Assembly: GCA_964023275.1 (NCBI GenBank)
Contig: OZ029917.1
Location: forward strand, 20,274,488-20,338,487
DNA from: Norana najaformis
Lineage: Eukaryota > Annelida > Clitellata > Crassiclitellata > Hormogastridae
Direction of reading: 5' to 3'
Length of the DNA: 64,000 nucleotides
Positions 1-14,500 of the stretch are shown here, piece by piece; position 1 is the first letter of the stretch; every line of letters begins with the position of its first letter. The notes under the pieces were generated by a model. That model saw only the letters and a list, made by a program, of their open reading frames with translations, had not been told where the DNA came from and searched no databases. The position numbers were made by a program, and so were the translations under genes.

Positions 1-299
1 ATTAATACGCTTAATATGGCTCCTTTTAGTACATCACAAAAGCACAGCACACGCAGCTGTCTAACTGGTAGGTGTGTGTTCTTATTGAATATGCATATAA
101 TCCAAGCATGGTCGGAGCACAGGTGGAGCTGGCCCTTCAGTCTGGTTGTCAGCTTTCTGTGGACAGGGCTCTTTGATTGTCTTGAAATACAGCTTTGCAG
201 CATAAGCATACAGCACTTAAAAGCAGATTTTGCAGGATATTTTGGGTCAGTATTCCCTAGTAACTACTTATTGTCTTGTATTTCTGTTCCTAAGTTCTA
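1..299. other. Unassigned sequence at left edge
   Basis: An open frame of 94 codons runs on the plus strand, but its composition is unremarkable and it has no recognisable motif. It adjoins the decayed LINE to its right and may be its 3' flank. I see no exon or RNA gene. Confidence 0.3.
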
Positions 300-2640
300 G
301 TTTAAAGGCCAGTGTCTTCAGCAAATCAAGAATTATTCACTACACCTCTGTTTATTTTGATTCCTGCCTCAATGACGTTTAGTCTGAGTGCCATTGCTGC
401 CTCTAATACTGAGTTGAATAAGTATGGTGATAATCTTTCTGTCTACCCTTATTTTGCACTTGACGATTTCTGTATTGTTCAGATTTCTGTGTATTTCTTA
501 CACAACTTTGATAAGTTTTCCTGGTATTTCTGCATTTTGCATTGCTCTGCACATTCTGTCATGCCATACACTGCTGAATGCTTGTTTGAAGTCTTTGAAG
601 TTGATGAAGACTTTCTGGTTGTGCTCAATCCTTTTTCATGTCTCTGTCTCATTGTGAATAGCGGGTCAGTTGTGCTTCTTCCTGGTCTGAAACTGGCTTG
701 TTCTTCTCCATGAGCTTAATTGACATCCTGTTTCATTTTGTTTTGTATCATTCTGGTGAATACTTTGCCTTGGATGCGCTGTTGCCTAATACCTGTGTAA
801 TTCTTGCAGTCTTGTGAATTTCCCTTTCTTTTTATAAGCTTATAGGAACGATTATTGATTTTCCGGCTTGTTCTTCTCCATGAGCTTAATTGACATCCTG
901 TTTCATTTTGTTTTGTATCATTTTGGTGAATACTTTGCCTTGGATGCGCTGTTGGCTGATACCTGTGTAATTCTTGCAGTCTTGTGAATTTCCCTTTCTT
1001 TCTATAAGCTTATAGGGATGATTGTTGATTTTCCCCAATCTTCTGTGATTTTTTCATCTTGTTGGATCTTTGTAACAAGAGCATCCATAGTTTTAACAAC
1101 TTTTTCTTCCCCAACTTGCAGCATTTGGTAGTGATTCCATTGAGACCTGTTCTCCGGGATCATGGATTTCATCAAGGACTGTCAGATTGTTATGTACGTC
1201 AACATTTAATAGTTCAAAATGTTCCTTCCACAATTCTTGTATGTGCGCATTGTCTTTTAAAACTCTGTTGTTTGTGTCTTTGATTGATACAACTTTGAAC
1301 ATGATAGCTTCTTCTGCTTCTCTAAATTGTTGTTCCATCCAGTTGTTTTTGTCGCCTCATAGTTTCCTTCTGATTTCTCTGGTGAGCCAGTTGATTTTTT
1401 CTGGTCTGTAGCTTTAGTCTGCTGCCTGGCTATGTTATTTCTTTCCTTCACGAGTTCCAGCACTTCACCTGATATCCATTGGTCGTTAGGCTTTTTACAA
1501 GCACATCCAATTACATTGTTGGCTGCTGTGCATTCTTTTTATATGTTTTCCCACATGTCTTCTATGCTGTTCTGATCAGTGATCTGTATGTTCCTCTCTG
1601 TCTCCTCTTCATATTATTATTGTTGAATGTCTCATCTTGTAGTTCTTTGGTGTTGTACTTGACGCTCTCTGTTTGTCAAATTCCCCTCCTTCGCTTCGTC
1701 TGTAAGTTGGCAGTTACTAGCTTTTCATCAGAACTAGTTTGATTGTCGAAAGATCTGCAGTTGTTCACGTTTGAGGTCCATCTTTTGTTATTATGATGTA
1801 ATCAATCAATTTATGTCTTTCTGTCGGATGATGTCTGTGTTAATTTCCTCTGTGGTTTCCTTTGTTCAGAAATGTATTCTTTAGTCTCAGGTTGTTTGTA
1901 GCGCAGAACTGAAGGAGTTTCTACCCACTGTCATTCTTATCTCCCCATGCATATTTTCCAGGTGTCATTGTCTCTGCCAACCTTTGTTTTGAAATCCCCT
2001 ACAATTATGTACATGTCATGTCGTGGAATTATGTGAATCATCTGCTGAAGTTGTTCTTAAAGGCATCAATTTCTTCAAGTGTGGCTGCTGAAGTTGGGAC
2101 GTTCCCTTGGATGACTGTCATCTGGGCAAACTTGATGCGGAATCTTCCAGACATTAATTATGATGACGTCAGGTTGTATCCTGTTGTTGCTTGTGTGGCT
2201 TTCTTGCTAAGAACCATCACTACTGCTTCTCACAATTGGCTGTCTTCTATTTCCAATATTGGAACTTTTAATTGATCATGATAGAATTCACCCCTTCTGC
2301 ACCTTCTTGTCTTGCATAGTCCTGTGATATCCCATTTACGTCTTTCTAGTTCTTTAGCTGCTAAGGCTAGTTGTCCGGTGTATGATAGAGTCCTGATGTT
2401 CCAAGTTCCTATTCCTATGTTGTCGAGTTAATTCTATTTTTCTAGCATTCTCTTCAGTGGTGGAAGATTTGGTAGTAGTAGCAGTAATTGATGCTGTTAT
2501 TGTCTTCGTCATTGTTGTTGTTGTTGGTGTTGTCTTCCATGTTGTTCATGTTGTTGTTCTGGTAGTCAACTTATCACATCCGGTCTTAGTCCCCCCACCC
2601 GGCCGGATGGACAGACCTTGTTAAACCGGCCACGTAGGAG
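300..2640 (-). mobile_element. Decayed non-LTR retrotransposon (APE endonuclease + RT)
   Basis: Read on the minus strand from about 2640 downwards, the sequence keeps the order of a LINE ORF2. Near 2400-2000 is an apurinic-like endonuclease, with a start resembling NIRTLSYTGQLA and a later VVGDFKTKVGRDND block that matches the family GDFN/GDMNAKVG motif. The linker region lies at 1463-1093 (EQLWKEHFELLN-like). The reverse transcriptase follows: CKNYTGI, EEQASFRPGRSTTDPLFTMRQ near 850-640, the motif A region FKDFKQAFSSVWHDRM near 600-560, and a degraded motif C reading FAEDTGL near 320. Stops and frameshifts occur throughout, so it is dead. The clade was not resolved. Confidence 0.8.
695..1034 (-). 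repeat. 170-bp tandem duplication inside the LINE RT region
   Basis: Two adjacent direct copies, 695-864 and 865-1034, both start GGCTTGTTCTTCTCC and differ at only a few positions. Both encode, on the minus strand, the start of the RT domain (CKNYTGI... KVFTRMIQNKM). The duplication breaks the ORF further and post-dates the insertion. Confidence 0.85.
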
Positions 2641-4752
2641 CACATTACTGTGGGAGAATTCACATAATGCACTTGGTGAACTGCAAGATGATATTGTGGT
2701 TGATAAGGCTGTCTCTGGCTGGACTTAGAGCGGCTTCTGACCTCAGCCTCGTGATTTGTGTCGTGGGCCTCAATTCCATCCTGTTAGAGTTGCAATATTG
2801 TTTTATTGTTAATTAAACTTACAGCATGTGCTTATTTATTAAGATTAATTAGGATTCCAGTGTGTACAGAGCCTTTACTAGGGAATGTTTGTACAGTGGA
2901 TGGCGACCATTACTAATTGCCTTGGCAGACAGACTGTCTGTTCAGTGGTATGCGGCCATTAGTCCTGCCTCTGCTAAATATATACAGTAGGCTGTGTAAG
3001 CAATATTAATGTTAATTTTTCTGGTTAGACATGTGGACTTTCTGACCAGTGGCAAGTGACTATTAATGTCCAGTATGTTTAAATGATTAAAGGTGACCGT
3101 AGCATTGGGTGTCCTTGGTCTTGTGGTTCCTGACCGCATATAATTAATTAACGAATTCACAAACTGAATTAAATCTTGAGACCTTGTGACCCAGGCTAAG
3201 ACTTTTGCTAGACTAACAAGTTATGAGTTAGTATATGATTCAAAACCATGATTCTTATGCCAGACCCTTGGCCTCAAAATCAAGCTTTTCGTCCATGCAA
3301 AGTCTTTTGCAAACTGTACTCATTCATGACTGCAGTGGCTGGATTACATCAGCAACCGATAATCATGCTGATGGTGAAACCACTTATCAGTCTCTGTCTA
3401 AGCATGCATGTGAAACGCGGTATTATATCTCCTGAGATGTGATCTGGGTAGGCAGGAAATATGATGACATGTGGCTGTGTGTGAGAACACCCACACAGAG
3501 TCAAAAAAGAAACCAAAACTGGGTTTGATATTTCACTGGATTGGGATGTAAATACTGAATAATTAGGTGAAAACCGAATGTTTGTATCACAAGAGCAAAA
3601 AACTTCCAGTTGCTTAAAGACATAGGTCTCTTTGCAGCTACTTTTGAGAAATCGCAAGGCAAAGTTTACTGTAACTTTGACCTGACCTAAGTCACTTTGC
3701 CTATGGGTCAATGACTGTGTATGAGTGTAGTAAATTGGAGTGTATTTATTCACCTCTAAATCTTCCTAAAAAAACTGGTTAAAACAAATATTTACATGAC
3801 TTGGTCATTTGCATAACAATCAGCGCACTCAACTTGAAATAAAGAAAAGAATCAAGGGGACATGTTAAATTAAGTTTTGTTGCAGGGCACCACAATAAAA
3901 TTGCAAATAAAAATACTTACAGTTAAGGACTTACAGTTTGAAAGCTGACAAAAATAAGGAATATAAATATGCAAGGAACTCGTTTCATCCATTTTATGCC
4001 TACTGGTCTTCTGAGTGCATTTCTTGCAAATTAACTTCCAGTTTTGCGAGGGTTTTCTCAGGCGCAGTCACGTATTGTTGGAATATTTCATTACTTCCGT
4101 GTAAAACTCAAAATTTATTAATTAATCTGTAATGAAACTAGATAATTTTTGAGTGCTGTGTCAACAATGATAAAAATTTTAAGCAGCATTCAGTTGCCAG
4201 CTGACCTAATTACATCTGGATGTAAATGTACTGTTCACATTTTGTGTTTAACGAACCTTTCAGGCGTCTTTGCTGATTTGGTTTTGTCTGTTGTTTGGTC
4301 ACCATTCGATGTTATGGCCAATTGAAATCTGTGCTTGCTTGAGTGAAGAGATACTACAGCTAATTTTATTGAGGCAAAATCCAGAAAGAAGCTGTTTTAT
4401 TCTATTGCTTGAAGGTCAAAATTAATCTACACCATTCTGCCTCTTCAGACAGACAACCAGAAAATTCTCTGCAGTATTTTAAAAGGGTGATTGGCAAGTT
4501 AACTAAGTTCAAAGTGAAGCATTTTTGTTCAGATATAAGTTGGTCTGTACAAGGACATCAATGCTGATTCTCATGCATTGTGATAAGGGTTTTGTTCGAT
4601 TAGATTAGATATAAATGAATATAGTTTGGATATATGCATTTAGCAGGAGATTTAATATTAAGTTAGGTAATTGCTGCATTACTATATTTGTTCGGTATTA
4701 TATGATAATTCTTTTGGTTTTAACGGAATGTGCTGGAAAAGTCACGTGCAAG
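2641..4752. other. AT-rich non-coding stretch
   Basis: The first 150 bases may still be the 5' end of the adjacent minus-strand LINE: a GC-rich patch with CCCGGCCGG near 2600 and Asn-codon-rich runs just below it. After that I see only short ORFs without motifs and scattered AT-rich sequence. It is upstream of the first exon I can place in the EGF-like gene, so it may be intron. Confidence 0.4.
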
Positions 4753-4833
4753 ATCCTCAGCCACGTCCAACTGCAATGGCAATAGTTGTCTCAACTGCAG
4801 AAGATTCGCAAATCATAGCAAACGTAACACAAG
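4753..4833 (+). CDS. EGF-like membrane gene, exon a (start uncertain)
   Basis: Encodes PQPRPTAMAIVVSTAEDSQ, then IIANVTQ, and ends CAA-G before gtgagt, a phase 1 donor that fits the next exon. The acceptor is ambiguous: candidates end at 4741, 4752 (phase 1, preferred because the module is phase 1 on its other side) and 4759. An in-frame ATG at 4725 is not followed by a signal peptide, so I do not take it as the gene start. Confidence 0.6.
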
Positions 4834-7800
4834 GTGAGTTCTAGTTCAATCAATTTTCAGTGCTCTTAATTTCAGGATTTTCTTATGATCAGAGAATGTC
4901 ATGATTCGTTCGTCATCACAGAGAGTGTGCACATTTGATGTCATTCTAACCTTCCTGTGCTACAAAATTGACCGTGAGTTGCTGCCTTTCCTTCGGCAGG
5001 CTACATTACGCATTAATCGTCACAATGGCTTCCTGTTGAGGAACAGATTTGATGCAGATAATCCTATGCTAATGGTACTCACTTGGTGGTACTTCCCTGT
5101 CATACATAAGGCAGCTCTATGTATTTCATTTGCAAGTCAATTGGTTCAGCATTCCAACACTCCATTCCTCTGCCCATGAGAATTTGCCAGTCCCTCGCTT
5201 CCACACATCACAGCCATAACTGGTACATGCAGATATGATCGTATAATCCTGTTCTTAAATCTTTGCCTTGGATCCAAGTTCAGGGAAGGATTTGTTTCAA
5301 ATTGGGCTTATAGTTTATAAAACATTAAACTTTGGCCAACTGCAGTATTTGCACAATGCCAAAAACTAGAACTGTTTGTGGTTGGCCGGCGTTTTTGGTT
5401 GCTAGACCTAAATTTTGGACCTCTTTTCTTGCATTGGTTCATTCTGCTCAGACGCTTATGTATTGTTGGTTGCAAATTTGATTTGCCATTGATTGATACT
5501 TTGTATATTAGACACCAGCACTATAGAAGTTTATAATTACAATTACATCAGCTCAAGGAAAAGAAATCTGGAGAAATATACTTCTTCTTTGTGTGACCCA
5601 GCTACTCGGCATTTGTTAGGTCAGTGTCTAGTCCAAGATAATTATTGTGCTGTCAAGTGGTGAAACACCTCCACCTGTGGATATATGCCTGTGAGTATCA
5701 TAAACTTCCGGTTGACCACCTGGACTGCCTCATAAGGAGTTCTGTAAATTCTGTAAGTCAACCTCAGTCACATGTAGGCTCATTGGCAATCACATAAAGA
5801 GAGACATGACAGAAAGTGTCAAAGAAATGTTCTTTATATTTTTTGTTTTACAGAAAATGCATGTTTGTAGCACTAAGCATACCAGTTTAATTTAGAACTT
5901 TAATTAGTTTAACATGTAGGCCCCAAATGTCTTGCTCATTTGAAAGGTCAGTGCATGCTTAGTGGAAAAATTAGAGGTAACATTTGGCAGTTCAAAAATG
6001 TCTCAATGCATACCTGCATATACCATCATTTACAATCATACATAAATAAATGAAGATGTCGCTGCTGAATGGAACTTTGACCTAGCCATGGTGCTATATA
6101 AGCTTAGACTGGCTGTACTGGTATCAAGACAACTGGGAATCCATGTTCACGGTATTATGAATACTGTACCCAGATGCATCGACCAGGCCAGACGATTCTT
6201 CCTAAGACACTACCCAGACCGAGAAACACCCTGTTAGCTTAGCTTCTACCGGAGTTCGGTTACTGCTTAATGGAAGTTGTCTGAAGGCCTTCTTATGGAC
6301 CAGTGAACAACGTCCTAAGATTGAGTATTCCATTGCAGATACAAGCCAGCAGCCTAGTTCATCGAGCAGAATCAGCAACCGTTGTCAGTGTGTATGGCAA
6401 CCTCTGTTCTATGACTGGCTCCAAGTGCGTGATTTCTGGGGTTTATACTGGTCATCCCTCTTCAGTCTGGATCTCAGATAGTCCACACCTAGGACCAACT
6501 ACGACCCAGGACAATGGTTTTTGCACGGAGATTAGGGCTTCTAGGCCTCTTCTTAGGCAAGAATTCAGTTAGTCCATTTCAGACTGCTAAACAAACGCAT
6601 CCTTACTATTAGCTCAAGGAGCACCAGATGCAGGTTGTTTCCAAGAACCAATGACAGGCCACATCACCCCTAGGCCTGTGTGGGTGACGAAGACTTGGAT
6701 AACTAGTGTGAGAGCTGTGCCGTTGATTTTGTCTCAGTCATAGAACCATAAAACCGTTCGCAAGCCGCGTAGGTTGAATCAGTATCCTGAATCTATCAAA
6801 CAGCAGCGGCCTTTGCCACATTTGCAAGCTGGAAATGATAAATGTGGGGTTTAGATCTGAAAATTTTCCAAGGAATTGATGACATGAGGGAGTTCTGAAT
6901 ACCTTTCTGTAGCATCGTGCTTCCCTTAGTCAAAATAGTTAGTGAAAGTACAATCTACATTAAGAGGAATTATATTCTTGAATTAGTCTTAAGATAGAGT
7001 TTGAGAGATTACAGTATTAATCAAGTCCAAAATACATACAGTAAGGTAGTGACCATAATCTACCTATTCAGCACCGATTAAATTAAAGTATGTTTTTATC
7101 TTCTTTTTCTTGTTGAAAGGCAGTAATTCGATTTTCCCTCTTTAAGTTGTGCTCATGGTTCAAAGAACTCTGATATCACAGGAACTCTGTATTAACGAGT
7201 CTAGTAAGTCCAAGAGTTTGATCATTAGAAGTATAACTTTCTGTAGGAAGCAAAGACTTTCATAATGATTCTTTGCTGCTGTTCTGTGTCTCACATAATA
7301 TTCAACGATACAAAATCTGACATATAGCAAATTTGACCATTTGATCGTTGGACCAATCTCTGCTCAAATAATTAAAGACTGATGGTTCTTTGTAAAACAA
7401 ACATCCACTTACACAAAGAACTCGATGGCTGAGTTTTAACAATATTCAATCCACTGACTTGATAAAGTAGTCCACCATAGTCGTTTGATTCTTTAAACTT
7501 CATTTATATCTCTTTATTTCGTTTATCAACTATTCCTTGCTGGATTTTAACTTGACATGGCATTAGTAGTTTCCATAGTGACCGGCTACATCGTTAATGC
7601 CGTTATCATTGTCTTTAGTTGAAATAATAGACTGTAATTCTGCCTCTGTGTATGTACTTACAGTTTATCACCAAGATGCTGATTCACTATTTTAAAAGGG
7701 TCATTTAATTAAATTGTTTATTTTAATTATTTAACAAAATACTTATAAAACAAGTAAGTTATTTGACCAGAGTGAAATTGCTACATTTGCCAACTAGCAT

Positions 7801-8523
7801 AAAGCACATAAAGCACTGTCCATATCTGTGGATTGTTAGGAAGTACAGTATTATGATGCAGCTATACATAATTTTTATGAAACACAATCGAGAGGGTTGA
7901 TCCGCTGAACTCTGTTTTAATAAAGGTACTGACATCTAACACCATGAACTGACTGAGTGTTCATGACTAGTTATTTCTAATTGTCATTCATAATAGGAGG
8001 TGAGTAGCTGTCACTAGTGGCAAGAGGTTTATGTTGTTTATTTTAGCAGGTCTGTAATTTCCAAACATGATAACAGATTTGTCATTTTGCGTGCCAGCAA
8101 CATGGTTTTGTTTGTCACTGATGGTAAGAGGCACATGGCAAAGGTGTTGAATTCTAAACCTGTAAATAGCTTACAAGTTCTGTAGGTGGTATGGTGTCAT
8201 CTTATTTAGTTGCCTGATTCAACTTTGTCACAAGCACATGGAGCTTGTGTGAAACGTTTTTCTCTGACAAACAGTTTATCACTAACACTTAGCATGATGC
8301 CAAAGTGCACCAGCGGTAATTCATATTACAACATCCGTTTGAAGATTTATTTGTTTACAGTGTGCTTCTTTATATTTTAAAGTAATGCCATGTGTTTTGC
8401 TTTTGTTTGTTGAATTTTTACAACTATAGCTTGCTTGCCAGCAGTCACAGTATGATTAGTTTTACGTCCACTTTTGGACTTAGACAGAAGCTGTGATAGT
8501 GTGAATGTACAGCTGCTTTCATT

Positions 8524-8563
<40 letters not shown>

Positions 8564-11500
8564 CATTTATATAGCCCTTTTTTGGAACATGGCAAAGGCG
8601 CTGAAAACCTGACTATCCAACACATAAGCTGAGAATGTTTCTTGAGCAGAAGTTTGGATTTTGTTTCCTGAGAAGTTTGGATTTTCAGTGGTAAGTTATT
8701 CAGTTGGACAGTCTACTATCCACAGCCTAAATAAGCATAGTGTGCCTGAGTTGCATATGGAAATTCGGGACTGTCACTTCCCCACGAGTTGCTGAGCAAA
8801 GTGTTTGTCAACCTGGATAGCCTGGGGCAGAAACACAGAGTTCCCTGATGCCTCGTTGGGCACTGATTGCAGTTTTCTTGACCATTTGGGTGATTTGTGC
8901 AGTTAGTGCTAAGACACTTTTGAAGACACAACAGTTCGTTTGCAAGGAGTCAGATCCAGAGTGATATCAATGACTGGTGTGTAATGTAATTCAGTGTAAT
9001 GGCTTTGAGGTGCTATTATCTTGAGTAACAATCTTGAACATGATCTATTCAAGGAATACACATTGCCGTCCTCCTGTATGGAGTGGAAATCTGGACAATG
9101 ACCAAGACTTGAAGGTGAAGCTGGACACCTGTCAGCAGTGGCCTGAGGAAAAAACTATGCATTCCATATCTTCACTTGCATTCACCATCGCATGATGCGC
9201 ATCTCATTGTGTTAAAGATGTTTCAAATGAGAAGGCTTTGGCTGTTTGAACCCATCGCGTGTTGCAAAGGCAAGTAGGACCATACCATGAACACTGATGT
9301 CCAGCCCTCCCATGTAAGAGATTGGAAGAGACCAGTTGTATGCCTTTGCCCCTCATGAACACAAGTTGTGGAATCCGACCTGCACTAACTGAATTTAAGA
9401 GTATTCTTGGCCTGGAGAAGAACTTAGAGACGGCTGTGTTTGTGTTGTGGAAACGGCAACACCCCAGGGAGGGACACACCACAAATGATGATGATCAATC
9501 TTGACTGCCATTCTGTGTGGGTGGAACGATACCCTGCAGGCCAAGAATTAAGGGCTATGTTGAGCCAATAGTTTTATGTATAAGATGCTTCTGTAGTGAC
9601 TAGGGAGCTGTTGCTGCCTACTAACCAGAAGTGACTTATGTCTGCCAAGGTGGAAGAATGCTTAGTAATGGACGAGTTAGGCCAGAGAAATCTATTTCTT
9701 TTGAGGTCTTGCAGATTTAGTCCACAGTAAAAAACATAGTATAAAGTCTGTACCTAAATCCAGACAACACTTAGCTATAATTTTGTTCAGAAACTTAAGA
9801 CTGTTAACCATCAGCGAACTGCCTTTGGAATACTAGAACTTATGTCTTCACTTTGAATTTTTAATTTACGATTAAATTATAGTCGTCACCACCGCCTCTG
9901 TTAGTGCCAATTACCTTATTTTAAGCACAAATAAGTTTAATTATACAACCTAGTATATTCACAACTATTTACTATTTAATGCTGTCAGAGCTTCTGTTAG
10001 ATCGCCTGAGCTTTGTTAAAACATTTACATAACATAACATAATTAGGGTTTCATGTGTTTCAGAAGACATATAATCTGTGTTAGAACCACTCTTGTCAAA
10101 CAAAAGTTAACATACACTGGCCATAAACTAAGAACTACTTGTCTGCTCTTTCTTGTGCAAGTCTCTGAATAAAGCCTTCAATGGCAAAACAGCTTGAATG
10201 GCTGACTGTTTAAGTGCCATGCAGTTATACAGTCAAGAATATTACCCTATATTTTGCTTACTGTTGTTTAATGATGTCAATATGCATTATATAATTTGAA
10301 AATAATTTTTTCCAGGTGGCAGTGCATGTCCTGACGAGGCTACTGCGTGTTCAAACATCACAAGTTCCTTGGTATTCTGCGAGAATGGCTTATGTTGTGA
10401 ACATAATGGTGAACCGCTCTGCAGGTAACATTCTGAAACAGTTGGTGGTGATTTCCAGTATATGTAATAGGAATTCCATTTCGTATGGAAGACGTATTGA
10501 ATTGCAGTGGGTGAAATTATTTGCAGTTTGGTACTTAGAGACATCTAAAGCAAGAGGAGCGGTTTAAATAAATTGAAAGGGAATTGAATTTGCATGGTCA
10601 GGAAGACATACTACAAAAATGTTAGGTGTCTAGAGGCCAAGATGGTCATTTTCAGAGATTAGTTTGCCACGAGGGGAATATGCTCAGTGATTCTCATAGG
10701 TTTTTGGACTTCTGCTTGTCCAGTTCTGCATTTCAGAGTTATTTCTCAAGTCTGCTTTGAATTTCACAATCAGTAAGTTTTTGACAGTATATTTGGTCAC
10801 ACATCACTGAAGCTCAACTTCCAGTTTGAATTGCTTGACCTGTAAGAGGTACACTGGATTCTGTTTGAACAAAGCTGGGCCCAAGACTTGTACATGCCAT
10901 CTGCAACCTGGAAATCTTGGATTTGGTGATGCAGCAGAGAGGCGGGATCCTTGGAGTGGCTCGCCGAGAGGTGCTACAACCACTCGGGTATCTACCGATG
11001 AATGCCCTTCCAGAACAGACCTGAGGAAAATCTGAATGCTTCATTTTCTGCAATCTGTGAGGGAGTGCCAGTCAGCTGTGTTTTCCTCCAGCAATGTCTG
11101 GCAGCAACTTTCCATTGCAGTACAGAAGGGGTGGATCTTGTGGAGAAAATGAAGCCTCTGTGATATTTTTGCACATCTTGTTCCATGTGTTGGATGGTAT
11201 TGTGTGATAGTAACAACTCGTGGATGCGATGATCTAAAGTCTTAGCGACTGCATCAACCACAAACAGCAGTTTCCAGTCAGAATGATTTGCATGATCTAC
11301 AGACACGACCACATCATTGCATTATGATTTTCTTTACAATTCTAATTGAGCTGCAGCTGGAAGTGCATGAGCAGTGGAACTGGAATGTGGTTCAAACTCA
11401 TCCCACTACTGTAGGTCAGGTCAACTGCAATAGGTCAGGTCAACTGCAAACAATGCAGATATAAATAGTAATAATAGGTAATAATGTTGAGACGATTTAT

Positions 11501-14500
11501 ATAGTGCCATAGCATGAACTAGGCCAAAAAACGGGCTCTGTACATAAGTTCAAAATCAAAGGCAGTCAAATGATATTTTAAAAAGATAGGTTATGAGCCG
11601 TAACTTGAATGTGTTCTAAGATGGTGCATTCTTCACGTGGTCAGGAAGACTGTTCCATGCAGTGGGTCCAGAAACAGAAAAGGAACATTTGCCTACCTCA
11701 TGGAATTGTGGAACATGCAGTTGATTCCACTATGAGCACCATAGCTGATATCTGTTCTGGTGGTATGCTACTCGAAGGTAGAAACCTTAAATATACTCTG
11801 GTACAAGGCCACTCAGTGCCTTGAAAGTGATCAGACAACTTGTAAGTGATCTGCCGAGAAACACGCACAGTTCAGGTTGCCTCACAGCAGATCAGTTACA
11901 TCATCAAATTTTGCCTGGCCATAGATGAGACAGGCAGCAGAGTTAAGCACCGTCTGTTTTCGCTCTAGCTGACAAGTCAGCAGACCTGCCAGCTGGCTGT
12001 TGCAGTAGTCAGCACTAGAGGCTATGAAGCAGGGGCCAAGCGTTGATCATTGTGGAACACGAAAGGCAACCAGCATAGGTGATGTTGCCTACCCTGCTAA
12101 ATGGACAGATTGCGTGTTCCATTTTACATAAGATTCAAGCTAACTGAGTGTGTTCTTGACTTGCTTGGAATTCTTTTGATGACATCATATTACATGATCT
12201 ACATATTCTTTGTATGAATAGAACTTAATTAATAACTATGCAAACCTTTTAATGTGTAAAAGCTGCAAAAGAATTTAAGCCAGACTGATTATGAAAATGT
12301 TCGATTTATACTTGCATTTTATAAAATAACTTTCTCGTCGTAGTGACTCTAAATATGCTTCATATGACCCAATTTTTTGCTTGCATATATAAAACTTGCA
12401 TATCATAGTGACCCTAAATATGCTTCATGTGACCTGATTTTAGTCCTGCTTAACTCTTTTAGACAAGGGAACAAGAGAAAGCTTGTGAAGAACAGTGTTG
12501 AAAACTCTAATTTTTTCCTATGAAAATGGACCACACCCTAATACATACATGCATGCATACAATGGGAAGGCTTCATCAAGAACATCAGCTGTTGACTACT
12601 TCATTGGAAGTGAAGCGAAACTTGTGTACAAGGGACAAAGATATAATAGCATCCTCAAAAAAACCAAGAGAGGTGCTGGATCCCCTTTTAACATTCTTCT
12701 ATGAATCTATTGCTTGTCCACAGTATGTGGGAACATGAGTGAAAAAAAAATAAGTGAGTGTAAAGTGTACTGTTTGACCCAAACTTTGGACTGTTGAATT
12801 ATTAATATTTAATGCTACATAATTGCTAAAACTGTTAGCTTGCTGTCAGATCTGCTACAAAATTCTGTTTTTTGTAGCTGCTTTTCCGGTTGGTCGGGAA
12901 CTGAGTGTGAGGTCCGGGACATCTTTGACCCCTTGAAAAGTAAGCATTTAATTTCCATAAATTCCGAATATAAACCTAATCATCATTTCTTTTCAAGTGT
13001 TGATATCCCATGATGTTATTCTCAGTTTTATGGTATTGATCAAAGCAGTGCCAGTATGTTAAAAATATTTTACTTGAACAGTATCTGAAACTCACTATAG
13101 CCTGCCTCCTGGTTTCCCTGACCTCTTGAATTTCAGTAGGGCTTCTCAAAGGCTTATGATTTTAGACTAGGTTTCATTTAAAGTGACAATCATTTGATGC
13201 CTTGTATTTTATGATAATGGTACTGTAAAAATTATTAAAAATTGATTAGATCTGATTAGATTCTAGTGAATGTTTTGAATGACTTGCACTTGTATTTTGC
13301 TCATATCGGTCCAGTTATACTGTATGCACAGAATATAGCATACAATTTCAGTAGCTCACTTATGGATTTTTATGTGTGTTTTTTGTCATCAGTGTTGTGA
13401 AGAAGTCTGATTTAACCGATACTAACTGCATTATTTATGGCCAATCTCTAATTTTACTTGTTTGATGCAGAAAGCAAATAATTACAAGTAAAGTCTCCCA
13501 TATCCCACATAAATGCTTGTAAGGGAGGTGCTGCTGCCTTCTGGTGGACTCTGGCAAGGGATCATCTCAAAGGTCCCAAACACCTGACTTGACATTTGCT
13601 TCCCAGCTGATGCAAATACCATATTTTAATGTTTGTTGAAGTGGCAGGTGTTTGTAAGCAACTTGTCTTGTTGTTTGTAAACAACCTGTGGTTGTTTACA
13701 TGGAGTTTCTTTAGTGGGCATAAACCAACAGTTGTTTGATCACAAGGCCACACTATTACAAACAGAATGATTTTTCATATGTGGAAAATAAAACTTACCT
13801 CCATTTAGCCATAATAAATGCCATAGGTAAATATGTCCTATATCAGATATATATATATGTAGCTTAAGCAAATTTCATTCATACCTTGAGGAGCTGATTT
13901 GATGAGAAGTTGCAGAAATGACAGTAAGAAGGAAATTGCTGAAAAATAAAACTTTTCTGTAATACTTATGATAGAATTTTTAAAATTTATATGCATCAAA
14001 TCTTGCCCAAAACTCTGATCCTTTCTTATGCCTGCCTGTAGGCATAAAGTTTTTACTTTGGGATATCTTCATCAAATTTTAGATAACGGTCCTGTGCAAA
14101 GACCGCCTGACGTCCTGCCCACTGGCATACAAATTTCACCCATATTTCTGCACATGGACCAACCAAAAGGTGTGGCGGATAGGATGGTGCTTGCACATAT
14201 TTCAGCATGTGGCCCTGCCTGCAGTTTGGCTATGGGATACTTGCATGCTTTACCACTTAGCAGCACTTATGGTATATTGTAGAGGCTACTTTCCCATCAT
14301 TACTGAGCCTTTTACAGTATGCCATCACTAACAGAAGCATGCTGGGGCATCTTGGATCTGACCCCACTTTACGATTTGTGCATGACGTGGTAAAATGATC
14401 ATAGTAGTAATTATAACTGGTCTAAACATTCTGAGGAAACAAGAAGAAATTGATTGCAGCATGTACATTCAGTATTAGGTATTAGTATTCAGTATTTAGT

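Noticed and set aside
312..713. 133-codon plus-strand ORF
   Set aside because: It is the antisense shadow of the LINE RT on the minus strand.
10593..11660. GTCAGGAAGAC at 10599 and 11639 as more MITE ends
   Set aside because: Only a short word is shared with the element at 25524; no inverted partner or further similarity is seen.
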